From Pectobacterium brasiliense (GTDB taxonomy: Bacteria > Pseudomonadota > Gammaproteobacteria > Enterobacterales > Enterobacteriaceae), in the NCBI RefSeq assembly GCF_013449685.1, contig NZ_JACDSF010000066.1, positions 25,686 to 89,685 on the forward strand: a stretch of DNA of 64,000 nucleotides, given 5' to 3'. Positions 1-9,039 of the stretch are shown in pieces; the stretch's first letter is position 1, and each line of letters opens with the position of its first letter. The translations under genes were made by a program, and so were the position numbers. Below the pieces are notes generated by a model that saw only the letters and a list, made by a program, of their open reading frames with translations, searched no databases and was not told the origin of the DNA.

Positions 1-1120
1 TTTTTCCCAGCAGTTGAATGTCGCCGCTAACGGCGTCGTTGAGGCGAATAATCGACCGTCCGGTGGTGGATTTACCGCAGCCCGACTCGCCAACCAGCGC
101 GAGCGTTTCGCCCGGCCAGAGATCGAACGAGACATTTTCCACCGCATGAACTCGCCCAGACAGCCGACGGAAAAATCCTGATCGGATATCAAATCGAGTG
201 ACCAGATTTTTTACCGTCAGCACCGGCTCCTCACCCGACACGGTATTCACCGCCTCCGGCACCGGCTGGCGTTCGCCCGTTTTGAGATCGATCAGCGGAA
301 AACGCTGTGGCCATGCGCTGCCGGACATCGAACCGAGTTTGGGCACCGCGGATAGCAGCATACGAGTATAGGGCTGTTGCGGATGATGAAAGATCTCCCG
401 CGTGACGGCGTTTTCCACCATTTCACCCTGATACATCACCAGCGTGCGGTCGGACACTTCCGCCACCACGCCCATGTCGTGGGTAATAAACAGCACTGAC
501 ATCCCTTCTTCTTCCTGAAGAGTTTTTATCAGCGTCAGGATTTGTGCCTGAATCGTAACGTCCAGTGCCGTCGTCGGTTCATCGGCAATCAGCAGCTTCG
601 GGTGGCAGGCCAGCGCAATCGCAATTACCACGCGCTGGCGCATCCCGCCGGAGAAGCTCTGCGGATATTCGTTCAGCCGTGATTTAGCCGCCGGAATACG
701 GACTTTTTCCAGCAGGCGCACCGCCTCGGCACGCGCTTCGGCTTTCCCCATGCCGCGATGGCGTCGCAGCACTTCCGTAATCTGGTAGCCAATCGGCAAG
801 ACCGGATTCAGGCTGGTCATCGGCTCCTGGAAAATCATGCCGATGCGGTTCCCGCGCACGTCCTGCATCGCTTTATTAGGGAGCGACAGCAGCTCGGTGT
901 CGCCGAAATGAATCTGACCCTCAACCCGGCTTTGGCCGGGTGGCAGCAAGCGCATGATGGATTTCGCCATCACGCTTTTCCCTGAACCGGATTCCCCCAC
1001 CACGGCGACCGTTTCTTTCTCGCCAATCGTGAAGGACAAATCCCGCACCACGTTCATCCACTCCCCGTTCACCTGAAAGGCAGTGGTCAAATGCGAAACG
1101 GACATAATCGGCGCTGTCAT
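1..1120 (-). CDS. Peptide-type ABC transporter, double ATP-binding protein (partial)
   Basis: Cytoplasmic ATPase subunit that powers the adjacent importer. The reading frame starts at the ATG at 1120 and runs off the left edge, so only about 373 residues are visible. The first ABC domain is complete: Walker A GESGSGKS near residues 42-49, signature SGGMRQR, Walker B followed by DEPTTALD. A second domain begins after about residue 280 and shows its own Walker A, GESGCGKST, just before the edge. This double layout is that of GsiA/YejF-like proteins (about 600 residues). It lies 39 bases downstream of the permease pair and is the last visible gene of the nucleoside hydrolase operon. A second possible start (MSVSH) is at 1105. 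Substrate specificity is inferred only from the neighbours. Confidence 0.9.
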   Translation of the reverse strand, partial: MTAPIMSVSHLTTAFQVNGEWMNVVRDLSFTIGEKETVAVVGESGSGKSVMAKSIMRLLPPGQSRVEGQIHFGDTELLSLPNKAMQDVRGNRIGMIFQEPMTSLNPVLPIGYQITEVLRRHRGMGKAEARAEAVRLLEKVRIPAAKSRLNEYPQSFSGGMRQRVVIAIALACHPKLLIADEPTTALDVTIQAQILTLIKTLQEEEGMSVLFITHDMGVVAEVSDRTLVMYQGEMVENAVTREIFHHPQQPYTRMLLSAVPKLGSMSGSAWPQRFPLIDLKTGERQPVPEAVNTVSGEEPVLTVKNLVTRFDIRSGFFRRLSGRVHAVENVSFDLWPGETLALVGESGCGKSTTGRSIIRLNDAVSGDIQLLGK

Positions 1121-1159
1121 GTGTGCGTTACCCCTTATTCCTATGGGCGTTCCCACAGA

Positions 1160-2068
1160 TTAATTCCGCGGATTGAGGATGTCGCGCAGCGCATCCCCGA
1201 CCAGATTGATCGCCACAATCAGCAGCAGCAGCGTCAGCCCCGGAAAGAAGCTGATCCAGTAGTCGCCCGACATCAGGTATTCAAAACCGTTTGAGATCAG
1301 CAGCCCCAGCGACGGTTCCGTCACTGGCAGCCCGATCCCCAAAAACGAGAGCGTGGCTTCCAGCATGATGGCGTAGGCGATGCGCATCGTCGCTACCACG
1401 ATCAGCGGTGCCAGACAGTTCGGTAAAATATGGCGAAACAGGATGCGGCGGTTGGACAGTGCCATGCTGCGCGCCGCGTCCACGTAGCTGCGGCGACGTT
1501 CCACCAGCGCCGAACCGCGAATCGTGCGTGCGTAGTAAGCCCACTGCGTTACCACCAGCGCCATGATGATCTTGTCGACCCCTTGCCCCAGCACCGCCAG
1601 TAGGATCAGTGCAATCAGGATCGGCGGGAAGCTGAGCTGGATATCGACGATACGCATGATCGTGGCATCCGTTTTTCCACCGACGTAGGCGCTAATCAGC
1701 CCCAACGAGGCACCAATCAGCAACGCAAGCACCGCACTGGAGAAACCCACTATCAGGCTGATGCGGGTGCCATACAGAATGGCGCTGAACAGGTCGCGCC
1801 CTTGATCGTCCGTCCCCAGCCAATACGTCATGCCCGCCATGCTCTGCGCACCCGGCGCGAGTCGGCCATCCATGATGTCGAGCTGCATCAGATCGTAGGG
1901 ATTCTGCGGCGACAGCAGCGGGGCAAACAGCGCCAGCAGCACAAAAATTGCCAGCATGATCAGCCCGCACAGCGCCAGCCTATCGTTAATCAGCGCCATC
2001 ATCACGCGCATCACCGGATGAGCGTTTTTTTGCACGGCAGCGGGCTGGTGTATCGTATTTCCCGTCAT
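1160..2068 (-). CDS. ABC transporter permease, DppC/GsiD type
   Basis: Inner-membrane channel subunit of a peptide/nickel-type importer, 302 residues, the usual length for DppC/OppC proteins. An N-terminal membrane segment is followed by a periplasmic stretch and the binding-protein-dependent permease domain. The EAA-type cytoplasmic loop is visible around ALSNRRILFRHILPN. The start overlaps the end of the upstream permease gene by 4 bases (ATGA), so the two are probably translationally coupled. With the DppB-like partner it would form the heterodimeric channel. The neighbouring nucleoside hydrolases suggest a nucleoside or nucleoside-containing ligand instead of a peptide; this is inference. 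Confidence 0.93.
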   Translation of the reverse strand: MTGNTIHQPAAVQKNAHPVMRVMMALINDRLALCGLIMLAIFVLLALFAPLLSPQNPYDLMQLDIMDGRLAPGAQSMAGMTYWLGTDDQGRDLFSAILYGTRISLIVGFSSAVLALLIGASLGLISAYVGGKTDATIMRIVDIQLSFPPILIALILLAVLGQGVDKIIMALVVTQWAYYARTIRGSALVERRRSYVDAARSMALSNRRILFRHILPNCLAPLIVVATMRIAYAIMLEATLSFLGIGLPVTEPSLGLLISNGFEYLMSGDYWISFFPGLTLLLLIVAINLVGDALRDILNPRN

Positions 2069-3042
2069 CCCTTGTCTCCTCCCAGCCGCACACGCGGATC
2101 GACCAGCACATACAGCAAATCGACCAGCAGGTTAATCACGCTGAACATCACGACGGTAATCATCAGATAAGCCAGGATGACAGGGCGGTCGAGCACGGCG
2201 ATCGAGTCGATAATCAGCTTGCCCATGCCCGGCCAGGCATAAATGGTTTCCGTGACGACGGCGAATGCAATCAGCGATCCCAGCTCCAGCCCCAGCACGG
2301 TAATCAGTGGAATCAGCGTGTTGCGCAGCACATGCACCAGCACGATGCGGGTTTCTGACAGCCCTTTCGCACGAGCAAACTGTACATAGTCCTGTTGCAG
2401 ACACTCCATCACCCCCGCGCGCATCAGGCGGATAACCAGCGAGATTTTAAACAACGCGAGGTTAAACGCAGGCAAGAGAAGATGTTCGAGACCATCGCGG
2501 GTCAGAAAGCTGAATGGAATACCGAATAACTCATGCGTATCGCCCCGGCCAGAGGACGGCAGCCAGCCCAGCTTCACGCTGAACAGCATAATCATCACCA
2601 GCCCAATCCAGAACGTGGGTAGGCTAAAGCCGAGGATAGAGAAAGTCATGATGGATTTGGACACCGCGCTGTCCGGCTTCAGGCCAGCGTATATCCCCAG
2701 CGGAATACCGACAACCAGCGCCATCACGAACGCCACCATCGCCAGTTCGAGCGTGGCGGGCATGCGCTGAAAAATGAGCGTCAGCGCGGGTTGGTTGAAG
2801 ATAAACGAGTTGCCCATGTCGCCCTGCAAGGCATTCCAGACAAACAGCCCGTACTGTTCCCAGACGGGTTTATCCAGACCAAAGGACTGAATCACCGCCA
2901 GCCGTTCCGCTGGCGTGGCCGTCGCACTCAACAGCATATCGACCGGATTACCGACCAGATAAACCCCCACAAACACCAGCACCGACATCACAGCCAGCGT
3001 CAGCAGCGTTTGTCCGATTCGGCTCAGCAGGTAGGCGACCAT
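2065..3042 (-). CDS. ABC transporter permease, DppB/GsiC type
   Basis: Partner inner-membrane permease, 325 residues, close to the usual DppB length. It begins with a typical first membrane helix (LLSRIGQTLLTLAVMSVLVF) and ends in the conserved loop ARAKGLSETRIVLVHVLRNT followed by two more membrane segments and the YAWPGMGKL motif typical of DppB-like permeases. It shares one base with the stop of the upstream nucleoside hydrolase gene and overlaps the next permease by 4 bases, so the genes form a tight operon. Family assignment is secure; the transported substrate is inferred from the operon. Confidence 0.93.
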   Translation of the reverse strand: MVAYLLSRIGQTLLTLAVMSVLVFVGVYLVGNPVDMLLSATATPAERLAVIQSFGLDKPVWEQYGLFVWNALQGDMGNSFIFNQPALTLIFQRMPATLELAMVAFVMALVVGIPLGIYAGLKPDSAVSKSIMTFSILGFSLPTFWIGLVMIMLFSVKLGWLPSSGRGDTHELFGIPFSFLTRDGLEHLLLPAFNLALFKISLVIRLMRAGVMECLQQDYVQFARAKGLSETRIVLVHVLRNTLIPLITVLGLELGSLIAFAVVTETIYAWPGMGKLIIDSIAVLDRPVILAYLMITVVMFSVINLLVDLLYVLVDPRVRLGGDKG

Positions 3043-4040
3043 CAGCGCTCCTCAGATCCATTGATTGCTTCAACATCATTTATTGCTTCAGAGCCATAGC
3101 GGCGCAGGCGATCGGCAATCAGCCCGAGGAATCCTTGTTCGTCGATTTCCCGCATGACCAGCGCATTCGCTGGCTCACCCAGCTTGTTATAAAAATCGGC
3201 AAACACGTAACCCATGTTCTTACCGGAAATTTCCACCCCGACGCGAACGTGTTTTGACTTGAACAGCTCGGGCTTCAACAGCCACGCAATGACGGTTGCA
3301 TCATGAATCGGTCCACCTTCACGACCAAAACGCTCGACTTCGCTACGGTCAAACATGCGCAGCAGCGCGGCCATCGCCTTACCCGGCGCACCGCCGCTAC
3401 GTGCGATGGCATCAACCTGTTCTGTCTGAATCAGCGCCTGAAAGGTTACATCCAGCGGCATGATGACAATGGGAACACCGGAAGAAAAAACGATTTCCGC
3501 CGCATGGGGATCGGCATAAACGTTAAAATCCGCCCACGGCACGCGATTCCCCATCGCGGTAAAGGCGCAGCTCATGGACACAATCTGTTTGATGCCGCGA
3601 GCGACATCAGGATGGAAGCACAGCGCCAACGCCAGATTCGTCAGCGGGCCAAGTGAACAAATGGTGATCGGGTTATTATCGGCCGCCGCCTGACGCGTCA
3701 TCCGCACCAGAAAATCAACGGCGTGTTCCTCTTCCGGCGACAGCGCGCTTTCTGGCACCCAGTCAGAGGAAAACTTGCCGATGTGCGCGTATTTACCGAA
3801 AACCTGATCGCGGATGAGCGGGCGCGAAGCACCCGCAAAAATCGGCACATCGGTTCTGCCCGTCACCCCTACCACATTGCAGGCGTTCGGCAGCGTGGCG
3901 GCAAGCGGCACATTGCCTGCCACCACGGTAATCCCAAGCACGTCCAGCTCGGGCGACGCCAGTGCCAGCCAGATGGCTATCGCATCGTCGACGCCGGGAT
4001 CGGTATCAATAATAATGCGTTCTCGAACCATGTCAGACAC
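3042..4040 (-). CDS. Inosine/uridine-preferring nucleoside hydrolase (first copy)
   Basis: Predicted to hydrolyse the N-glycosidic bond of (deoxy)ribonucleosides, giving ribose and a free base. The calcium-binding family signature DTDPGVDD is at residues 12-19 and the conserved SLGPLTNLALAL segment lies near residue 130. Length (332) fits the IunH/Rih family. The closest E. coli relatives are RihA/RihB/RihC but I cannot say which. Its start lies 8 bases inside the end of the second hydrolase gene, and its stop overlaps the permease start, placing the hydrolysis step in the same transcript as the importer. No signal peptide is visible, so it should act in the cytoplasm on imported nucleosides. 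Confidence 0.92.
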   Translation of the reverse strand: MSDMVRERIIIDTDPGVDDAIAIWLALASPELDVLGITVVAGNVPLAATLPNACNVVGVTGRTDVPIFAGASRPLIRDQVFGKYAHIGKFSSDWVPESALSPEEEHAVDFLVRMTRQAAADNNPITICSLGPLTNLALALCFHPDVARGIKQIVSMSCAFTAMGNRVPWADFNVYADPHAAEIVFSSGVPIVIMPLDVTFQALIQTEQVDAIARSGGAPGKAMAALLRMFDRSEVERFGREGGPIHDATVIAWLLKPELFKSKHVRVGVEISGKNMGYVFADFYNKLGEPANALVMREIDEQGFLGLIADRLRRYGSEAINDVEAINGSEER

Positions 4041-4986
4041 CTTCTCTGTAGCGGCTCAATAGGTCGGCAAACAGCTCGACAACCTGTTTAGCATCCACCC
4101 CCGTAACCACATCGACATTCGGCTGACGATCGGTTTTTCCGTACCAGTCGGCAACGGTCTGCCCCATGCACAGCTCGCTTTCCTGCTCAATGTAAACGCT
4201 GGCTTTTTCCGTCGTGAAGCAGTGCGGCGCCAGCACCCAGGCGATGACCAGCGGATCGTGCAGCGGGCCGCCGCGTGAGCCGTAGCGACGGATATCATTG
4301 CGATCCCAAAACGCCATCATTTCACCCAACGGCGCGGAGATGCGTCCAGATAACGCAATGAAACGCGCCACTAATTCCGGCGTTAAAATCACCTGATGCG
4401 TGACATCCAGCGGTAGCGCGACGATAGCAATCGGCGAATCAAACACCACCTTGGCGGCCTGCGGATCGGCAATCATATTGAATTCAGACGTCAGGCTGCG
4501 GTTGCCCGCTTCGCGGTACGCGCCGCCCATCATCACGATGCGAGCAATTCCGTCGGCAATCTCGGGTGCCATACGCAGCGCCATCGCCACGTTGGTTAAC
4601 GGCCCTAACGTACAGAGCGTGATCGGCGTGCCGTCAGCGATCGCCTGACGACACTGCTCAATGATAAAATTCACCGCATGTTTCGCGTCGGCCTGTTTTT
4701 GTGGCGCAGGCAGCACCGTCTGACCCAGTCCGCTTTCGCCGTGAAACTGGCCATGAATAGGGTCACGCAACAGCGGCCGATGGCAGCCGGCGAAAACGGG
4801 GATATCCGTACGCTGACCCAGTTCAACAATTTGCAGCGCATTATGCACCGTCTTGTCCAGCGACTGGTTACCGCACACCGTGCAGATACCGCGAATATCC
4901 AACTCTGGTGCCACAAATGCACTTAATAACGCAATCGCGTCATCTATCCCCGGATCACAATCAATAATAATAGGTAAAGCGCTCAT
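4033..4986 (-). CDS. Inosine/uridine-preferring nucleoside hydrolase (second copy)
   Basis: Second cytoplasmic nucleoside hydrolase, 317 residues. The signature is DCDPGIDD near residues 9-16, with TLGPLTNVAMAL further on. The two copies are clearly related but diverged in sequence, so they probably differ in preference (purine versus pyrimidine nucleosides, for example) and are not a recent duplication. The gene follows the solute-binding protein gene after about 230 bases that contain a strong hairpin, and it overlaps the first-copy hydrolase by 8 bases. Which nucleosides it cleaves cannot be read from the sequence. Confidence 0.92.
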   Translation of the reverse strand: MSALPIIIDCDPGIDDAIALLSAFVAPELDIRGICTVCGNQSLDKTVHNALQIVELGQRTDIPVFAGCHRPLLRDPIHGQFHGESGLGQTVLPAPQKQADAKHAVNFIIEQCRQAIADGTPITLCTLGPLTNVAMALRMAPEIADGIARIVMMGGAYREAGNRSLTSEFNMIADPQAAKVVFDSPIAIVALPLDVTHQVILTPELVARFIALSGRISAPLGEMMAFWDRNDIRRYGSRGGPLHDPLVIAWVLAPHCFTTEKASVYIEQESELCMGQTVADWYGKTDRQPNVDVVTGVDAKQVVELFADLLSRYREGV

Positions 4987-5167
4987 CCTTCGATGATTCC
5001 TTTTCTCTTTTTAATAGGTACTGCCGAACATCAAGGTGCAGAAAACCCCACACCTCTATATAGCGTGAAAAATAACAAAGCTATTAGGTGTTAAAGAGAA
5101 TCGGGTGACACCAGATAGGGAAAAACACCGCTAAATGTATTCACTCCGCTCTCCTTGTTACGGATAG

Positions 5168-5193
5168 ATAAGGGGTGAATACTCACCCCTTAT
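5168..5193 (-). other. Intercistronic hairpin after the solute-binding protein gene
   Basis: A perfect 11-bp inverted repeat (ATAAGGGGTGA / TCACCCCTTAT) with a 4-base loop, about 20 bases downstream of the binding-protein stop codon. No T-run follows on the minus strand, so it is more likely a 3'-end stabiliser or leaky attenuator than a full terminator. Such structures commonly raise binding-protein expression above that of downstream permease genes. Confidence 0.6.
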
Positions 5194-5215
5194 TTGAATC
5201 ATAAATGACAGGTGA

Positions 5216-6766
5216 CTATTTCGCAGAACGGACGAAGTACGGCAGCGTGTAGGCATCGGAACGGCCCACGTAGGTATACTGCTTTTTCATCGCCCAGGTG
5301 TTGGACAGGAACATCACCGGAATCACACCCAGATCGTTCATGCCAATGTTCATCGCCTCAGCCAGCAGCGCACCACGTTTGGTTTCATCCAGCGTGACAC
5401 GTGCTTCGTTCAGCGTTTTATCAAAGACAGGATTGGAATAGCGACCACGATTACCCTGTCCTGCATTGGGGCCAAAGGTTTCTAACAATGGCCCCAATAC
5501 GCCAGAAGCTTCCCCGGTTTCAATCGCGGCCCCGCCCATAATCAAACTGAATTCGAGACGGGACGCACGTGAGAAGTACACACTGCCGGGCATCGTAACC
5601 ACCTCGGTTTTGATACCAGCCCGTGTGAACATTTGGCCAATGGCCTGAGCAATTTTAGAATCATTAGGATAACGATCGTTCGACGCGTGGAAGGTCAGCG
5701 TGAAGCCGTCGGGGTAACCCGCCGCCGCCAGTTCCTGTTTGGCTTTATCCGGATTATAAACCGGCGCAGGAATGGAAGCGGAATAGCCTAGGTACCCCTT
5801 CGGTACAAGCTGAGAGGCAACAACAGCCTGCCCCTCCATCACACGGTCAACGATTGCCTGGCGATTAATAGCTAAAGACATCGCCTGGCGTACTTCTTTT
5901 TTTAGTAATGGGTTTTTACCATCAGGACCTTTGGCGAACGGTGATTCCTCTCGCTGCTGGTCCATGTGAAGGTAAATAACACGATTCCCTGGTGTTGAAA
6001 TCGTTTTTAACTGCGGATTTTTTTCAATATTACTGCTATCGGCTGTTGGAACGTTTTCAATCATGTCCACATCACCGGATAATACGGCTGCTACACGTGC
6101 ACTACTGTTTTTAAATACACGGACAGTAACGTTGTCCCACTCTGCTTTTCCTCCCCAGTAATCGTCATTTCGAACAAGGACTACCCGGTCGTCCGGCACC
6201 CAGGAAACAAATTTGAATGGCCCTGTACCAATCACATCTTTTCCTGAATTCAACGTTTCCGTTGGGACGTTCTCAAGTCGAGCAGGCAAAATGGAAACTC
6301 GACTTAAATTATTCAGCAGCAGCGGCGAAGCCTCTTTTGTCTTAATCCGCACCGTTAGTGGATTTACTTCTATTACCTCAGCAATGTCGCTGACGTAAGG
6401 TGCATAAGAGCTAGGGCTGTTTTTCGATGCCAGCGCAACACGCTTGATGCTGGCAATCACATCTTTAGCCGTAAAATCACTGCCGTCGTGAAACTTAACG
6501 CCAGGACGCAATGCAAATTCCCACGTCTTGTCGTCAATCACTTTCCAACTGGTTGCCAGGGCAGATGCAATCTGCTGTTTTTCATCCTGTACAACCAAAC
6601 CGTCAAAAATATTGCGCGCCATTGCGCTATTCGCCCCACTCACATAAAACTGTGGATCCATTGATGTGGTGGAGGAAGCCAAACCGATATTCAGGTCCGC
6701 GCTATAAACCAAAGGTGAAGATGAAAATAAAACGGTAAACAATAACGCCAGCGTTGATTTCTTCAT
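5216..6766 (-). CDS. Periplasmic solute-binding protein, family 5 (peptide/nickel type)
   Basis: Ligand-binding receptor for the importer encoded downstream, 516 residues, standard for the DppA/OppA/GsiB family. A Sec signal peptide is visible (positive MKK, hydrophobic core, likely cleavage after VYSA near residue 22). The family 5 core includes the WEFALRPGVKFHDG segment near residue 90 and the NDDYWGG motif. First gene of the minus-strand operon, transcribed away from the LysR gene. Although the fold is that of oligopeptide-binding proteins, two nucleoside hydrolases in the same operon suggest it binds nucleosides or a related compound. That specificity is inference. Confidence 0.93.
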   Translation of the reverse strand: MKKSTLALLFTVLFSSSPLVYSADLNIGLASSTTSMDPQFYVSGANSAMARNIFDGLVVQDEKQQIASALATSWKVIDDKTWEFALRPGVKFHDGSDFTAKDVIASIKRVALASKNSPSSYAPYVSDIAEVIEVNPLTVRIKTKEASPLLLNNLSRVSILPARLENVPTETLNSGKDVIGTGPFKFVSWVPDDRVVLVRNDDYWGGKAEWDNVTVRVFKNSSARVAAVLSGDVDMIENVPTADSSNIEKNPQLKTISTPGNRVIYLHMDQQREESPFAKGPDGKNPLLKKEVRQAMSLAINRQAIVDRVMEGQAVVASQLVPKGYLGYSASIPAPVYNPDKAKQELAAAGYPDGFTLTFHASNDRYPNDSKIAQAIGQMFTRAGIKTEVVTMPGSVYFSRASRLEFSLIMGGAAIETGEASGVLGPLLETFGPNAGQGNRGRYSNPVFDKTLNEARVTLDETKRGALLAEAMNIGMNDLGVIPVMFLSNTWAMKKQYTYVGRSDAYTLPYFVRSAK

Positions 6767-6876
6767 TCACTAACCCTCTATTCCATGATTGATTACTAGT
6801 GAAGTGTATTAAATCTTATGATTGTCAGTCTATGCGCGAGATTGGATAATGAAAAATTGCATTTTGTGTTAAATTG

Positions 6877-6891
6877 ATAACTAAATGTTAT
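6877..6891 (+). promoter_or_regulatory. Candidate LysR-type operator (T-N11-A)
   Basis: The sequence ATAACTAAATGTTAT is a perfect 5-bp dyad with a 5-base centre and contains the T-N11-A signature of LysR boxes. It lies between the divergent binding-protein and LysR genes, 17 bases before the chosen LysR start, a usual place for an autoregulatory site. Not experimentally supported. Confidence 0.5.
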
Positions 6892-6908
6892 GTTTTAAGG
6901 TGACGAGC

Positions 6909-7805
6909 ATGCGTATCAATCCCCGCCAGGTTGAAGCCTTTCATAAAGTCATCCTCACTGGAGGCATCACCGCTGCCGCAAACATGATGTACATCACCCA
7001 GCCCGCGGTCAGCCGACTCATTAAGGACTTTGAAGACGCACTGAACCTTAAGCTGTTCGATAGGGACGGGCGCGGCCTGGTTCCACGCGCGGAGGCGATG
7101 AAGCTGTATCGCGAAGTCGAGCGTCTTTATCTGGGGTTGGATCACATCGGGATGATTGCGGATGAAATTCGCCATGCCAAGGGCAGCGTGCTGCGCATCG
7201 CCGCCGTTCAGGCGCTCTCGTTTCTTTGTTCAGATCAGGTTCTCCCTACCTTACTCAAGAAATACCCCGATCTTTCCCTGTTTTTAGACATAGAAAGCAG
7301 TAGCCATATTACGAGCGCCATTTCTGAAAATCAGTATGACGTCGGCTTTATTTTTGGCCAGCCGGGCATCAAAGGGCTGGAAGCTGAACCACTGGCGGAC
7401 GCCAGTGCTGTCGCGGTGTTAGCGGTGGATCACCCTCTTGCCACGGCGGATGAAATTACGCTTGCCGACCTGGCCAGTACGCGCGCTATTCTGCCGGGAA
7501 GAACCACACCACTGCGGGCGCAGCTTGATATCTCCTCCAGAAAAGAGCAGATCTATCTGCATAACCCCATCGAAACCTCAATGGCTAACTGCTGCGTGCT
7601 GGCATCAAGAAACGTTGGCATCGGCGTGGTGGACTTTATTACCGCCCTGAACAGCCCTTCGCCGGTTATCGTTAAGCCTTTCAATCCTGATATAAAAATG
7701 GCGTATTGCGCGGTTTATCCCCCGCAAATTCCCCGCAGCCAGGTGGTGAATCACATCACTCAGGTTATGAAAGAAAAAATAGCGAGCAGTCTGGAATTAA
7801 AATAA
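6909..7805 (+). CDS. LysR family transcriptional regulator of the nucleoside/ABC operon
   Basis: DNA-binding regulator of about 298 residues: an N-terminal winged helix-turn-helix (QVEAFHKVILTGGITAAAN, then TQPAVSRLIKDFE) and a C-terminal periplasmic-binding-protein-like effector domain. I chose the ATG at 6909 because AAGGTGA lies 6-7 bases upstream; an in-frame ATG at 6885 would add eight residues but lies inside the presumed operator. It is divergent from the solute-binding protein gene, the classical arrangement for a LysR protein controlling a neighbouring catabolic/transport operon. The effector is unknown; a nucleoside or free base is a reasonable guess from context. Confidence 0.9.
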   Translation: MRINPRQVEAFHKVILTGGITAAANMMYITQPAVSRLIKDFEDALNLKLFDRDGRGLVPRAEAMKLYREVERLYLGLDHIGMIADEIRHAKGSVLRIAAVQALSFLCSDQVLPTLLKKYPDLSLFLDIESSSHITSAISENQYDVGFIFGQPGIKGLEAEPLADASAVAVLAVDHPLATADEITLADLASTRAILPGRTTPLRAQLDISSRKEQIYLHNPIETSMANCCVLASRNVGIGVVDFITALNSPSPVIVKPFNPDIKMAYCAVYPPQIPRSQVVNHITQVMKEKIASSLELK

Positions 7806-7900
7806 TTTCCAGCCAAAGCCGTTATTTTTATTAATGTATTTATTGAATAATGACTGCTGGGGAGTGGATTTATAAAAATAAAAAGCGGAGTTATTATTTT

Positions 7901-7930
7901 AAGTAAAAATAGCCATCATTGATGGCTATT
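7901..7930 (-). terminator. Intrinsic terminator of yidA
   Basis: An 11-bp inverted repeat (AATAGCCATCA / TGATGGCTATT, 7908-7930) is followed on the minus strand by a TTTTACTT run. It lies 20 bases after the yidA stop. It may also stop LysR transcripts from the other side. Confidence 0.75.
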
Positions 7931-7949
7931 CGGCGTTATATATTTCTAA

Positions 7950-8765
7950 TCAGGCATTCAGCACAAATTTCTCAATCGCATAAGCGACGCCGTCTTCCAT
8001 GTTGGTTTTGGTGACGAACTGGCTGGCTTCTTTCACTTCGTCGATGGCATTGCCCATCGCGACGCCAATACCCGCATAGCGAATCATCGCCAGATCGTTC
8101 TGCTGGTCGCCCAGCGTCATGACGCTTTCGCGTGGAATGCCGAGGTGCTCCGCCAGCATCTTCACGCCTTCACCTTTGTTAACGCGCTTATCCAGAATTT
8201 CCAGATAGTATTCGGCGCTCTTCATGATGGTATAGCGTTCAAAGGCTTCCGGTGGCAACTGGCTGATGGCGCGATCCAAGATCTCAGGCTCATCAATCAT
8301 CATCACTTTCGGGAACGTCAGGCTGCGATCCATTTCCTCTACCGCACGATACTTCAATGGCATCCCGGTCAGGTGAGATTCGTGGATGGTGTAAGGGCTG
8401 ATGTCTTTATTGGCGGTATAGACGAAATTGAAGTCCAGCGCGTGGAAATGGACGCCCAGTTTGCAGGCCAGTGCTTCGAAATAGAGATAATCATCGAAGC
8501 TCAGCGCCGTTTGCGCCACACAGTCGCCATTGACCGTACGCTGTACCAGCGCACCGTTATTGGTGATGCAGTAACAGCCTTCCTGCTGCAAATCCAACTC
8601 CATCAGGTAGCGTTCCACGCCGATGTAGGGGCGACCGGTAGCCAGCACAACTTGCACGCCTTTCTCTCTGGCAGCGGTAATCGCGGCTTTTACCGCAGGT
8701 GAAATTTGATTTTGGGGCGTCAGCAACGTCCCGTCCATATCAATCGCGATCAGTTTTACAGACAT
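7950..8765 (-). CDS. yidA: HAD sugar phosphatase YidA
   Basis: Cytoplasmic HAD-superfamily phosphatase (Cof/type IIB cap) acting on sugar phosphates; the E. coli enzyme is known for activity on several phosphosugars. Catalytic motif I is DMDGTLL at residues 9-15 with the nucleophile and acid/base aspartates; the motif II threonine is in LATGRPY; motif III lysine in DKRVNKGEGV; motif IV in TLGDQQNDLAMI. At 271 residues it matches E. coli YidA (about 270) in length and along its sequence. In E. coli yidA is also close to gyrB. Single gene with its own terminator. Confidence 0.95.
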   Translation of the reverse strand: MSVKLIAIDMDGTLLTPQNQISPAVKAAITAAREKGVQVVLATGRPYIGVERYLMELDLQQEGCYCITNNGALVQRTVNGDCVAQTALSFDDYLYFEALACKLGVHFHALDFNFVYTANKDISPYTIHESHLTGMPLKYRAVEEMDRSLTFPKVMMIDEPEILDRAISQLPPEAFERYTIMKSAEYYLEILDKRVNKGEGVKMLAEHLGIPRESVMTLGDQQNDLAMIRYAGIGVAMGNAIDEVKEASQFVTKTNMEDGVAYAIEKFVLNA

Positions 8766-8767
8766 AG

Positions 8768-8854
<87 letters not shown>

Positions 8855-8866
8855 GACATGCAACGT

Positions 8867-8893
8867 AAAAAGCCGTGCAGTTAAGCACGGCTT
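8867..8893 (-). terminator. Intrinsic terminator, minus strand
   Basis: A 9-bp stem AAGCCGTGC / GCACGGCTT with a 6-base loop, followed on the minus strand by TTTT. It would end transcripts coming from the lipase/lipoprotein operon and the transposase remnant. No other minus-strand gene lies between 8893 and 9040. Confidence 0.65.
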
Positions 8894-9039
8894 AGATCAT
8901 TAACAAATCTACTTATCGAGCGAAAACGGTGGTCATGGGATAGAAGAGTAAAGCGTCCGCGCCAGGGGAAAAAACATCAGAAACGTTTTTGAACGCCGCT
9001 TACAGGGAGCGTTCAGAATTCTGTGTCACGGTAAAATCA

